Positions 28,227 through 37,375 of a DNA stretch of 64,000 nt are shown piece by piece. The stretch's first letter is position 1. Each line of letters begins with the position of its first letter. The notes beneath the pieces were generated by a model. That model did no database searches. It was not told the DNA's origin and saw only the letters and a program-made list of their open reading frames with translations. Source of the stretch: Niastella yeongjuensis (GTDB lineage Bacteria; Bacteroidota; Bacteroidia; Chitinophagales; Chitinophagaceae); the NCBI RefSeq assembly GCF_900110245.1, contig NZ_FOCZ01000002.1, forward strand, positions 682,001-746,000, given 5' to 3'. The position numbers and the translations under genes are program-made.

Positions 28227-30212
28227 ATGAAGAAGTTTCTGTCATTCTCCAGGCCTGTACCCAGATGGGTAATATTGATAATAGACCTGGTTATTACCGG
28301 GTTCTCATTTACGTTATCATATTTTGTCATAAAACAATTTGAGTTCTCCGCAATATTGCGCGGGCACTTTTTTGTATATACCATTCTTTATTGCGCACTG
28401 TCGTTGCCGGTGTTTTATTTCATGCGCATACACACGGGCATGCTGCGCTTTTCGAATGTATACGACATGATGCGGATTTCCCTGGCGGTACTTATCACCG
28501 GTGTGTTATATCCCATTGCTGTTGTATTCGTTGTAAACAGAGAATATCATATTAACTCGCTGAACATTCCGGGTGTGTTGTTGATAAACTTTTTTATCAG
28601 CTGTACCCTGCATATGATGTTGCGTTCTGCGGTTCGTGGCTTTTATTATTATGTAAAACATAATGCCATTGTGTTGAAGGAAAATGTGCTGATCCTTGGC
28701 AGTGATACCGAAGCCATGCTGGTTAAACAGGCCGTTGAATCGAGCATCACCAATAAATTCGTAATTGCCGGTTTTGTAGAGACCGATATCAACAAAGCAA
28801 ACGTAACCATTCAGCAGAAGAGAGTTTATCACATCAGGGAGCTGCCTTTACTGAAAACAAAGAAGAAGATCGATAAGCTGATCCTGATGAACGAACAGCT
28901 CGATAGCAAGGATAAAAAAGTGGTGATTGAAAAATGTTTACAGTTCGGGATAAAAGTATTAACGGTTCCCCCTTCTGACCAATGGATCTATGGCAAGCTG
29001 AGCCTGAAACAAATTCAGGAATTGAGGATCGAAGATCTGTTGCAACGCGAACCCATCAATATCAACAATGAGCAAATCTCCGGTGAGTTAAGTGGTAAAA
29101 GAATTCTGATCACCGGTGCGGCTGGTTCCATTGGTTCTGAAATTGTACGCCAGGTATTGTCGTTCGGTCCGGAAGCAGTGATCCTGTGCGATCAGGCAGA
29201 ATCACCTTTGCATGAAATTCAGCTGGAGATGGAAGAGAAATTCCCCGGCTCCGATATAAAGATCTTTATAGGAAATATTCGCGATCGCAACCGTATGCAG
29301 ATCCCCTTCCGCGAATACCGCCCGCATTTTGTATTCCATGCTGCTGCCTATAAGCACGTGCCCATGATGGAAAGACACCCGTCTGAAGCCATTCTTACCA
29401 ATGTAATGGGTACAAAGATCATTGCTGACCTGTCGGTGCTGTACAACGTACACAAGTTTGTAATGATCTCAACCGATAAGGCGGTAAATCCAACCAATGT
29501 AATGGGTACCTCCAAACGGATCGCTGAAATGTATGTGCAGTCGTTGAGTACGGTTGCCGATAACCTGGTAGATCAGACCATTATGGGTCTCATCAACGGC
29601 CAGGATAAAAATGCAGCAAACGGCACCAAAACGAAATTCATTACCACCCGTTTTGGAAACGTGCTGGGTTCCAATGGTTCGGTAATTCCCCGGTTCCGTC
29701 AACAAATTCAACAGGGTGGACCGGTTACTGTAACACACCCGGAGATCACCCGTTATTTCATGACCATCCCCGAAGCAGTTCAGTTGGTAATGGAAGCGGC
29801 GATCATGGGTAAAGGTTCAGAGATCTTTGTATTCGATATGGGTAAACCGGTAAAGATCGTTGACCTGGCGTTGAAGATGATCCGCCTGGCTGGTTTAACA
29901 CCCGATGAAGACATCAAGATCGTATATAGTGGTTTACGTCCCGGCGAAAAATTGTATGAAGAGTTATTGAATGAAAAAGAGAAAACACTGCCAACGCACC
30001 ACGAGAAGATCAAAATTGCCAAGATCATACCTTGCTCACATAAAGTTGTAAGAGATATTGAAGAATTGATCAGTATGGGCCGGCTGGAAGATAACTATGG
30101 AATTGTGAAAAAGATGAAAGAGCTGGTACCGGAATTCAAGAGCAAGAATTCTCAATACGAAAAACTTGATCTACAACTTAATAAGGCCTTTACAGCAACG
30201 GCCGCCGATTGA
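28227..30212 (+). CDS. membrane UDP-HexNAc 4,6-dehydratase (PglF/CapD family)
   Basis: Start set at ATG 28227 (MKKFLSFSRPVPRWVILIID), the family's usual beginning, giving 661 residues; the frame extends to a TTG at 28140. Four N-terminal membrane helices (about 15-130) and a CoA-binding-like domain precede the SDR domain. ITGAAGSIGSEIV lies near 295. STDKAVNPTNVMGTSKRIAE near 425 has Met in place of the usual catalytic Tyr (MxxxK), as in PglF/WbpM. These enzymes make UDP-2-acetamido-2,6-dideoxy-4-hexulose, the substrate of the PglE-like aminotransferase upstream. Good agreement between family and context. Confidence 0.93.
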   Translation: MKKFLSFSRPVPRWVILIIDLVITGFSFTLSYFVIKQFEFSAILRGHFFVYTILYCALSLPVFYFMRIHTGMLRFSNVYDMMRISLAVLITGVLYPIAVVFVVNREYHINSLNIPGVLLINFFISCTLHMMLRSAVRGFYYYVKHNAIVLKENVLILGSDTEAMLVKQAVESSITNKFVIAGFVETDINKANVTIQQKRVYHIRELPLLKTKKKIDKLILMNEQLDSKDKKVVIEKCLQFGIKVLTVPPSDQWIYGKLSLKQIQELRIEDLLQREPININNEQISGELSGKRILITGAAGSIGSEIVRQVLSFGPEAVILCDQAESPLHEIQLEMEEKFPGSDIKIFIGNIRDRNRMQIPFREYRPHFVFHAAAYKHVPMMERHPSEAILTNVMGTKIIADLSVLYNVHKFVMISTDKAVNPTNVMGTSKRIAEMYVQSLSTVADNLVDQTIMGLINGQDKNAANGTKTKFITTRFGNVLGSNGSVIPRFRQQIQQGGPVTVTHPEITRYFMTIPEAVQLVMEAAIMGKGSEIFVFDMGKPVKIVDLALKMIRLAGLTPDEDIKIVYSGLRPGEKLYEELLNEKEKTLPTHHEKIKIAKIIPCSHKVVRDIEELISMGRLEDNYGIVKKMKELVPEFKSKNSQYEKLDLQLNKAFTATAAD

Positions 30213-30227
30213 AACACCAACCATGAT

Positions 30228-30306
30228 AACAGGCAGCAGCCATAGTATATTGATGGAACCCGAGAAGCAATGTATTATGATGGTTGTTGCCTGTTCATTT
30301 TTTTTA
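30228..30306 (+). terminator. hairpin with T-run after the PglF-like gene
   Basis: AACAGGCAGCAGCC at the start pairs with GGTTGTTGCCTGTT about 40 bases later, with a few G-U pairs, followed by CATTTTTTTTACG. The form is that of a rho-independent terminator or attenuator between the dehydratase gene and the deacetylase gene. Confidence 0.6.
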
Positions 30307-30365
30307 CGTGGGTGTTATTCCTGTGAGCGTCGTCAGCAATTAATTAACCTCAATATTCCCGTTCC

Positions 30366-31196
30366 ATGGTATACCTGATAATACCAGTAGCAATCCTGGT
30401 TGTAGCCTTCATCCTGATGTATTTATATGCAGGACCTTTTTATAAGGGATTGCCTGTGCTGGTTTACCACAAGATCAGCAGTACAAAGAAACCCGACTTT
30501 TTAACTGTTTCTGCTTCGTGCATGCGCGAGCAGCTTGAATACATCACAAAAAAGGGATACACTACCATCTTTTTAAGTGATATGATCGATCACCTGGAAA
30601 AAGGCACACCGCTGCCGTCCAAGGCAATCATGATCACGCTCGATGATGGTTTCAGGGATAATTACACCGACCTGTATCCCTTATTAAAAGAATTCAATTG
30701 TAAGGCCAATATTTTTATAGTAGCGGGCTTTGTACAAACGCCCGATAACCTGGGGCCCCGGGCCGAAGGGGAATTTATGCTGGTGGAAGAAGCCAAAGAG
30801 CTTTGCAGTGAACGCGTTCAATATGGCCTGCATACCATGTATCACAAGAGCTATCACCATATGACGCTGGAGGAAATCGATGAAGATATGCGCCTGAGCA
30901 AAGAACGGCTCGATTACCTGGGTATTCCTTACCAGCCGGTCTTTGCCTATTCATTTGCTGCGCATATGTCGCATGAGCCTGTAAAACAGAAAGCCGTGTT
31001 TGGCATCCTGAAGAAATATGGGGTTCGCTATGCCTTTAAAGTAGGCGACCGGCTGAATAAGTTTCCCATGCAGGGCATGAACCCGTATTTGTTGAACCGG
31101 CTAACGGTAACCGGTTCCTACGACCTGTTTAAGTTTAAAATGGCCACCATAGGTTTTATTAGAATAGTTAAGCGTTTTGAACGCATAATGAAGTAA
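30366..31196 (+). CDS. membrane-anchored polysaccharide deacetylase, copy 1
   Basis: A 276-residue protein with an N-terminal membrane anchor (YLIIPVAILVVAFILMYLYAG) and a NodB domain facing the periplasm. VLVYHKIS, IMITLDDGFRDNYT (catalytic Asp and metal Asp) and GLHTMYHKSYHHM (metal His pair) are present. A paralogue lies 597 bp downstream with a hexapeptide acyltransferase between. De-N-acetylation of the polymer or a lipid-linked intermediate is expected, as for PgaB/IcaB-like proteins, though no PgaB C-terminal domain is present. Confidence 0.88.
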   Translation: MVYLIIPVAILVVAFILMYLYAGPFYKGLPVLVYHKISSTKKPDFLTVSASCMREQLEYITKKGYTTIFLSDMIDHLEKGTPLPSKAIMITLDDGFRDNYTDLYPLLKEFNCKANIFIVAGFVQTPDNLGPRAEGEFMLVEEAKELCSERVQYGLHTMYHKSYHHMTLEEIDEDMRLSKERLDYLGIPYQPVFAYSFAAHMSHEPVKQKAVFGILKKYGVRYAFKVGDRLNKFPMQGMNPYLLNRLTVTGSYDLFKFKMATIGFIRIVKRFERIMK

Positions 31197-31230
31197 CGTA
31201 TCCCGATTTAAAAATTGAAAACACGAGGTA

Positions 31231-31782
31231 ATGGACGAGTTGATCAGGTCAGACCTTTACCGGTACTTTGGCAGGAACGACAGAAAAGCGTTTTTTAAAG
31301 GTCTCGCCGTACCCGGTTTTAGGTACACTTATGTTTTGAGGAAATGCGCCAGCCATAAGAAATATTCCCTTCCCGGTATTTTTTACCGCATGTTATACCA
31401 GCGTTATAAATACAAATATGGCTTTCAGATCCCCATTACCACCAAAATAGGGAAGGGGTTATACCTGGGCCATTTTGGAATGATAGTGGTGAATGGCAAG
31501 GCTGTAATTGGCGATAACTGCAACCTGGAACATGGGGTAACTATTGGCCAAACCAACCGGGGTAAAATGAAAGGCAGCCCGGTTATTGGAAATAATGTAT
31601 GGATCGGTACCGGTTCGGTACTGGTGGGTAATATTAAAATAGGCGACAACGTGCTGATTGCCCCCAACTCCTATATTAATTCAGATATTCCGGCCAATAG
31701 CCTGGTTTTAAGTAATCGTGCGCTTGAAATAATACCTAAAGAGAATGCGGTAGAAGGATATGTAAATAACCCGGTTAAATGA
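31231..31782 (+). CDS. hexapeptide-repeat acyltransferase, serine acetyltransferase-like
   Basis: A 183-residue left-handed beta-helix protein. The helix starts near GLYLGHFGMIVVNGKAVIG and contains NCNLEHGVTIGQ, with the catalytic His, then GNNVWIGTGSVLVGNIKIG. It resembles CysE-like acetyltransferases found in polysaccharide loci rather than metabolic CysE, whose N-terminal domain is longer. It lies between two polysaccharide deacetylases, so O-acetylation of a sugar is more likely than serine acetylation. Confidence 0.85.
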   Translation: MDELIRSDLYRYFGRNDRKAFFKGLAVPGFRYTYVLRKCASHKKYSLPGIFYRMLYQRYKYKYGFQIPITTKIGKGLYLGHFGMIVVNGKAVIGDNCNLEHGVTIGQTNRGKMKGSPVIGNNVWIGTGSVLVGNIKIGDNVLIAPNSYINSDIPANSLVLSNRALEIIPKENAVEGYVNNPVK

Positions 31783-31792
31783 TGCACTGATA

Positions 31793-32620
31793 ATGGTAGT
31801 ATATTTAATAATAGCGTTATTAATAGTAATTGCGGCGTTATATATAATTAAGATGGGATCTGCATTTGGCGGATTACCGGTTTTGAATTACCACAAAATA
31901 AGCGGCGGTAACGATTTTGATTTCCTTACCGTGAACACGGCCGAACTGCGTAGGCATTTTAGTTACCTGAACGAAAAGGGGTATACCACCCTCTTCATCA
32001 GTGATGTACTGGCCCATATAGAACAAAAAAAGCCATTGCCGGCCAAACCGGTTATGATCACGCTCGACGATGGCTACCGCGATAATTACACAGCTTTATA
32101 CCCGCTGCTGAAAGAATATAATATTAAGGCGAACATCTTCCTCGTAGCTGGTTTTATTCAGTCTCCGGATAACAAACACCTGGTGCCCAACCCCATGGGG
32201 GAGTTTATGCAGGTAAAGGAAGCGTTGGAAATGAGTAAAGACATGGTGGAATTCGGCCTGCATACTTTCAGTCACCAGAGCTATTCAAAACTGAGCCTGC
32301 CGGAAATAGCAACAGACCTTAAAAAAACAAAAGACAGGCTGCAGGAACTGGGCATACCCGTTCAACCCTGTCATGCTTATACATTTGGTGCCTACAGCCA
32401 AACGAATGATGACAAGCGTCAGGCTTTGTTTGAACTGCTGCAGCAGCATGATGTACGCCTGGCTTTCCGCGTAAGTAATTGGGTAGATAAACAGCCCCTG
32501 CAAAACAGATACTTCATCAGCCGTATTCACGTAAGCGGTTTGTTTCCCTTCTGGAAATTCAAAGTAGCGGTGTGGGGTTTCATTAAGATCTTCAACCGTT
32601 TCGAAAGCATCATGAAATAA
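31793..32620 (+). CDS. membrane-anchored polysaccharide deacetylase, copy 2
   Basis: A 275-residue paralogue of the protein at 30366. It has the same anchor (YLIIALLIVIAALYIIKMG), VLNYHKIS, VMITLDDGYRDNYT and GLHTFSHQSYSKL with the metal ligands. The two are collinear to the end (FNRFESIMK and FERIMK). The start lies 10 bp after the acyltransferase stop. The retained active-site residues in both copies suggest that both work, perhaps on different residues. Confidence 0.88.
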   Translation: MVVYLIIALLIVIAALYIIKMGSAFGGLPVLNYHKISGGNDFDFLTVNTAELRRHFSYLNEKGYTTLFISDVLAHIEQKKPLPAKPVMITLDDGYRDNYTALYPLLKEYNIKANIFLVAGFIQSPDNKHLVPNPMGEFMQVKEALEMSKDMVEFGLHTFSHQSYSKLSLPEIATDLKKTKDRLQELGIPVQPCHAYTFGAYSQTNDDKRQALFELLQQHDVRLAFRVSNWVDKQPLQNRYFISRIHVSGLFPFWKFKVAVWGFIKIFNRFESIMK

Positions 32621-33101
32621 CTTCAAAAGACCCGTGTGGTAAATTGTTTCTAATACAATTATCGGTAACGGGCATCTGTTTTAGGTTTCTTCTTCTTTAT
32701 AGTATATATGTCTGCCAGTTCTATTAAGTTTTAGTCTTAATGGGACTGGCTTTTTTATTTTTTGCCACTTCACCTGCTGCTCGTTTTTCTCAACCATCGT
32801 ACAATTCCTTTTCCATCCTTAATTTCTCAGATTCTTCCAGGTCAGCTGTTTTCCACATTTAACTAAGTACAAGTGCTTATTGAAAACTAGTAATAATTCC
32901 ATAATGAAATAGTATGTTTCCGTTGCTGGCATACCCATGATTACTATTTTTAAAAATCTAAAATTCCCGGTCATACTTTTTTTTATTGTGTGCAGTTTAT
33001 AATAAATGCCAATACAGTAGTGAGTTCTGTGAGGATGAATATTTTAAAAAAGGTGTCATATTCTAAAATGGACAATGTGTTTGACTTAAGTCTATTTTTT
33101 T
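32621..33101. other. intergenic spacer with terminator, A/T-rich
   Basis: About 480 bases separate the deacetylase and the next reading frame. It holds the terminator at 32714-32757. The rest is A/T-rich with no convincing gene, and should contain the promoter of the G8/PKD protein unit. No clear TAnnTTTG element was found. Confidence 0.5.
32714..32757 (+). terminator. rho-independent terminator ending the polysaccharide locus
   Basis: GCCAGT...ATTAAG pairs with CTTAAT...ACTGGC over about 15 positions (two mismatches) around a TTTTAGT loop, and a long T-run follows immediately. It ends the run of co-directional genes. Confidence 0.8.
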
Positions 33102-33194
33102 ATGAAACTTTTAGTGTTTGTTTTTTTGGGCATCATGTTTGTTGAGCTACTCGTGAAATTACTCTTTAAGAAAAACGTAAAAATATCCCTATGA
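33102..33194 (+). CDS. 30-residue hydrophobic micro-ORF overlapping the next start codon
   Basis: An ATG-initiated frame of 30 codons, unrecognised. It encodes one hydrophobic segment (LLVFVFLGIMFVELLVKLLF) followed by a basic end (KKNVKISL), the form of a single-pass membrane peptide. Its TGA overlaps the ATG of the large exported protein (ATGA), so the two could be translationally coupled. The local A/T-richness can produce such hydrophobic frames by chance, hence the low confidence. Confidence 0.35.
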   Translation: MKLLVFVFLGIMFVELLVKLLFKKNVKISL

Positions 33195-36100
33195 ATCACA
33201 ACACTACTCGAAGGAAGTTCCTCCGTGATGCGTCTTTGACTGCTACCGGAGTAGCTATTACTGCCCAATTGGGGGCGAAGAAGCAAGAAATCCGTGCCAG
33301 CGTAGTTAAGTGTGCGCCACGACAAACATTCGCACTTGAAGGTTCTATCTCCACAGTAAAATCAGGCAGCTGGTCTGATCCGGGTACATGGGGTGGAAAA
33401 TTACCCGTGCCTACAGATATCCCACTCATCTCATCAGGGCATACAGTTACGTATGACTTAACCACTGCTAGTTATGCAGGCGTAGCTGTAAGCAGCGGAG
33501 CCACATTACAGTTCGACAGCAACAAAAGCACTACGTTACAATCTACAGGCAATGTAGTAGTAGAAGGAAAATTAACGATGCGTCCCTCTTCTGCCAGTGT
33601 AATTCAAAAGTTACAATTTATTAATATCAACGAAAGCAAGTTCGTTGGTGGCGGAATGGATGTATTGACTACAGATGTTGGCTTATGGGCTATGGGTTCG
33701 GGTATTCTGGATTTGATAGGAACTAAGAAAACTGCGTTTGTTCGTGCGGCCGGCAGCGTTGCCCTGGGCGCCACTACCATTAATTTAAACAGCTCCCCAG
33801 CAGGCTGGCAGGTTGAAGATGAGATCAGCATCGCTCCAACCGAGTCACCTACTGTGGGTAACGCTTATCTAAGTGGCTTTGATGAGCGGACTATTAAAAG
33901 TATTTCAGGTTCCTCCATTACCTTAAGCGCAGGGACCCTGCGTGCGCATCCGCAAATCAACAACATGTGGAGTGCAGAGGTAATCAACCTCACCAGAAAT
34001 GTGCGCATTGAAGGAACTGCCAACGGCAGAACGCACATCTTCATTCGTTCATCCGTACCACAAACAATTTCGAACATTCAGGTAAGGTACATTGGTCCCC
34101 GCAAAAACCGGGGTGGCGACAGTACCGCTGAATTTGTTCCAGGAAGATATGGTATTCACTTTCACCATTGTGATAACGGTACTGTAGGCACGATGGTTGA
34201 AGGTTGTGTTATTCGCGACACCGGTAGCCACTGTTATGTTCCACACTCTTCGAACGGTATCACACTGAAAGGCAACGTTGCCTATAATGGAATGGAGATT
34301 GCCTTCTGGTGGGACGTGCTTGACTTTACGCATGGCACTGTATGGGATGGAAACCTGGTAGCCATCAGCAAGTTCATTCACGAAGCGCTCGATGTAGATT
34401 CTGAAGACGCACCCACCTTTGCATCCAGCGGGTTCTTATTGGGACCCGGCGACGACAACGTTTGTAACAACAACGTTTGTATAGGCACAACCGGCGACTT
34501 CAGGGCCGGCGGCGCTTATTACTGGATGGAAGGATTGATTGAAAGCGTTTGGGAATTCGAGAATAATATAGCCCATAACTGCCATGCAGGTTTGGTTTCC
34601 TGGCAGAACAACCTGAAGAACCACATTGTAAGGGACTCCATTGTGTATAATTGTGGCCTGGGCATTTACCACGGCGCGTATACCAACACCTATCTGTACA
34701 CGGGTGGTTATGTTTACAATAGCCAGATAACGATCAAGGCATCATCAGGCAACAGCAACGCCCTGAAATTCCAGAATATGGTGATCGATGCCGCCGGTCT
34801 TGATTACGCCATTGTGCTGGATGAAGGTCCGCTGGATGGCGAAAGACCCGTGTTCATCAGGAACTGCACCATTACCGGCCACAAAAAGGCAGGTATCATG
34901 AATGCCTCGCCAGTGGCAACAAAAGACCTGGATGTAATACAATGTACAACATCGGGCATAGCGGGTGGCGCGCTTTCTTTGTTAGCCAGCGCAGTAGATT
35001 ATCTGTTGAGTTCCCTCGCAGGCTCCGCTGAAAATATCAGGGTGCAGCCTGTTAGCGGTACGCCCTATATGCTTTCAAAATCAGGTAAAGCTAATATTGC
35101 TCCGTTTGCTGCCTCCATCTGGGGTGACGGAAGGGGGTTGAAAGGCGAGTATTTTTCTGACGCCAATTTATCAAAGCTGGTATTTACCAGAACCGATCAC
35201 AACGTAAGCTTCCTCGATTGGACGCAGCTGGGTGTGCATTATAAAATAACCGGCAATACTTACTCTGTACGCTGGTCGGGAAAAGTAATGGCCCAGTATA
35301 CCGAAGCGTATACCTTCACTGCAGAAACAGGCGGTGGGGTACGTTTGTGGGTGGATGGCAAACTGATCCTCGACAGCTGGAAAGAAATGTATCCCGGCCA
35401 GTTAAATGCAACCGCCGTTAACCTGGTGGCCGGCCAGAAGTATGATATCAAACTGGAACACTTTAATACAGATGACCGTAAAGGAATGGGTTTATACTGG
35501 ACAAGTGCCAGTACAAAAAAGGAGTATGTTCCTATGGACCAGCTCTTTTCTGATCCCATTGGTACACAACCACCACCTGCCAGCAATCAGCCGCCAATTG
35601 CCAATGCCGGCGCTGATAACAGCATTGTATCCTCCAGCAACAACACAGTAACCCTGGATGGTGCAGCTTCGAAAGATACTGATGGCACCATCAAAACCTA
35701 TGCATGGACAAAAATCGGTGGTCCTTCGCAATACAGCATTACCAACCCGGCAGCCGCAACAACAACGGTAGGCGGTTTGGCGGTGGGTGTATATGTGTTC
35801 CGATTAACAGTTACCGACGATAAAGGCGCTTCTGCCTCAGATGATGTAACCATCACCGTGCAGGCGGCTAACGTGGCGCCTGTGGCCAATGCGGGTGGTG
35901 ATATCAATATTAAAATGCCTACCAGCAGCGCTCAGCTGAACGGTGGCGCATCAAAAGATCCCGACGGCACTATAGTAAAATATGCCTGGTCAAGAGTAAG
36001 CGGGCCTTCCAATGTTAATTTTAACGACGCCGGTTCTGCATCAACCTTAGTGACCGGACTGGTTGCGGGTACGTATGTGTTACGCTTAACGGTTACAGAC

Positions 36101-37015
36101 GATAAGGGCCTCACTGCTTCTGATGATGTGAATGTAATCGTAAGTAATTCCACTACACCGGCCAACCAGGCGCCCGCTGCCAATGCTGGCCAGGACCAGG
36201 TAATTACCCTGCCGGTAAACAGTGCTACTCTGGATGGTTCCAAATCAACGGATCCTGATGGAAGTATTACCAAATATGTTTGGTCACAAGTGAGCGGGCC
36301 TAATACATCCCTGATTGTCTCTCCGGGTTTTTCCACTACTCAGGCGAAAAATCTGGTAGCTGGCACTTATGTATTCAGGTTAACAGTAACTGATAACGGC
36401 AATGCTACGGCCAATGATACTGTTACGATTCTGGTAAAAGATACTGTAGCATCACCAGGCAATCAGCCGCCTGGTGCCAATGCCGGTCTTGATGTTACCA
36501 TGACCCTTCCAAAGAACAGCACGCTGTTGGATGGATCGAAATCATCCGATTCAGACGGCAGGATCGTTAGTTACAAATGGTCGAAAGTAAGTGGGCCGCC
36601 AACCTTTGGTTTGTCAACCCCGTCTGCTTCCACCACGATGCTTAACAACCTCATTGAAGGTACTTATTTATTCCAGCTACAGGTTACCGACGATAAAGGG
36701 GCAATGGCTACTGATACGGTTACGGTGAAGGTAGTTGCCGATAAAACACCGCCGCCGCCACCAGACCTGGGTATCTTAACTGTAAAAGTGAAGCCCAATC
36801 CTTCCACTACTACGTTCACATTGATGATCACCAGTGCGAATACGGATTCCATCTTTATTCACATTTACGATTCAACGGGTGGTTATGTAACCTCCATTTA
36901 TAATGTTAGCAATGTGGCCAATGTTACCGTGGGTGCCTATTGGAGACCGGGAACATATACAGCAATAGTATGGCAGGGAAGTATAAAAGTGATAGTTAGA
37001 CTGGTAAAACAGTAA
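33191..37015 (+). CDS. large exported multidomain protein: Tat-like signal, G8-like/beta-helix, PA14, four PKD, T9SS-like tail
   Basis: A 1274-residue protein. NTTRRKFLRDASLTATGVAITA matches a twin-arginine signal. Residues about 50-150 (SGSWSDPGTWGGKLPVPTDI, SSGHTVTYDL) look like a G8 domain. A long region with right-handed beta-helix character follows, with many N-rich turns (NNVCNNNVCIG). A PA14 domain spans about 650-790 (LKGEYFSDANL, GGGVRLWVDGKLILDSW). Four PKD domains start near 797, 895, 991 and 1090 (each N-x-x-P-x-ANAG). The tail (VKVKPNPSTTTFTLM to the end) looks like a type IX secretion sorting domain. Polysaccharide binding or cleavage is inferred from domains and place; no catalytic residue is identified. 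Confidence 0.82.
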   Translation: MNHNTTRRKFLRDASLTATGVAITAQLGAKKQEIRASVVKCAPRQTFALEGSISTVKSGSWSDPGTWGGKLPVPTDIPLISSGHTVTYDLTTASYAGVAVSSGATLQFDSNKSTTLQSTGNVVVEGKLTMRPSSASVIQKLQFININESKFVGGGMDVLTTDVGLWAMGSGILDLIGTKKTAFVRAAGSVALGATTINLNSSPAGWQVEDEISIAPTESPTVGNAYLSGFDERTIKSISGSSITLSAGTLRAHPQINNMWSAEVINLTRNVRIEGTANGRTHIFIRSSVPQTISNIQVRYIGPRKNRGGDSTAEFVPGRYGIHFHHCDNGTVGTMVEGCVIRDTGSHCYVPHSSNGITLKGNVAYNGMEIAFWWDVLDFTHGTVWDGNLVAISKFIHEALDVDSEDAPTFASSGFLLGPGDDNVCNNNVCIGTTGDFRAGGAYYWMEGLIESVWEFENNIAHNCHAGLVSWQNNLKNHIVRDSIVYNCGLGIYHGAYTNTYLYTGGYVYNSQITIKASSGNSNALKFQNMVIDAAGLDYAIVLDEGPLDGERPVFIRNCTITGHKKAGIMNASPVATKDLDVIQCTTSGIAGGALSLLASAVDYLLSSLAGSAENIRVQPVSGTPYMLSKSGKANIAPFAASIWGDGRGLKGEYFSDANLSKLVFTRTDHNVSFLDWTQLGVHYKITGNTYSVRWSGKVMAQYTEAYTFTAETGGGVRLWVDGKLILDSWKEMYPGQLNATAVNLVAGQKYDIKLEHFNTDDRKGMGLYWTSASTKKEYVPMDQLFSDPIGTQPPPASNQPPIANAGADNSIVSSSNNTVTLDGAASKDTDGTIKTYAWTKIGGPSQYSITNPAAATTTVGGLAVGVYVFRLTVTDDKGASASDDVTITVQAANVAPVANAGGDINIKMPTSSAQLNGGASKDPDGTIVKYAWSRVSGPSNVNFNDAGSASTLVTGLVAGTYVLRLTVTDDKGLTASDDVNVIVSNSTTPANQAPAANAGQDQVITLPVNSATLDGSKSTDPDGSITKYVWSQVSGPNTSLIVSPGFSTTQAKNLVAGTYVFRLTVTDNGNATANDTVTILVKDTVASPGNQPPGANAGLDVTMTLPKNSTLLDGSKSSDSDGRIVSYKWSKVSGPPTFGLSTPSASTTMLNNLIEGTYLFQLQVTDDKGAMATDTVTVKVVADKTPPPPPDLGILTVKVKPNPSTTTFTLMITSANTDSIFIHIYDSTGGYVTSIYNVSNVANVTVGAYWRPGTYTAIVWQGSIKVIVRLVKQ

Positions 37016-37031
37016 TCCAGATTTTAAACAG

Positions 37032-37084
37032 CCCCCCTCCAACCTCCCCACCAGCTGGCGGAGAGGCCAGAAGGGGGTTTTTTA
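37032..37084 (+). terminator. terminator after the large exported protein
   Basis: CCCCCCT at the start pairs with AGGGGG 17 bp before the end, with further pairing inside, followed by TTTTTTATTT. The hairpin lies just after the stop of the exported protein gene. Confidence 0.65.
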
Positions 37085-37102
37085 TTTCCGACAGATAGGA
37101 AC

Positions 37103-37128
37103 AAAAAAAGAGCAGGCCAACGGCCTGC
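37103..37128 (-). terminator. terminator for the YtxH-like gene
   Basis: Read on the - strand, GCAGGCC-GTT-GGCCTGC forms a perfect 7-bp stem followed by a T-run (from the A-run at 37103-37109). It lies downstream of the YtxH-like gene. Confidence 0.8.
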
Positions 37129-37162
37129 CCGGATATGGTCTTTCGGTGTTGAAACCGGAATC

Positions 37163-37375
37163 TTACATTTCGGTTTGCATCCGAGAAGAGGCTTTTTCGG
37201 CAGCTTTTTTACCATTTTGCCACATGTCGCTCAGTTTATCAGACCATTTGCCGGCAGAATCTTTAATATTTCTTCTTAAGTCAGTTCCTTTTTCAGGAGC
37301 TAATAACATTCCCACTGCAGCGCCTACAGCAGCAGCGCCTACCAGGCCCAGAATAACTTTAGTTGTTGTAGTCAT
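37163..37375 (-). CDS. YtxH-like small protein
   Basis: A 70-residue protein starting at ATG 37375 (MTTTTKVILGLVGAAAVGAAVGMLLAPEKGTDLRRNI); the frame continues upstream but without family resemblance. The glycine/alanine-rich hydrophobic segment followed by LAPEKGTDLR and a basic/acidic helical end is typical of YtxH/GvpP-like general-stress proteins common in Bacteroidota. Likely inner-membrane associated. Function not known. Confidence 0.8.
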   Translation of the reverse strand: MTTTTKVILGLVGAAAVGAAVGMLLAPEKGTDLRRNIKDSAGKWSDKLSDMWQNGKKAAEKASSRMQTEM

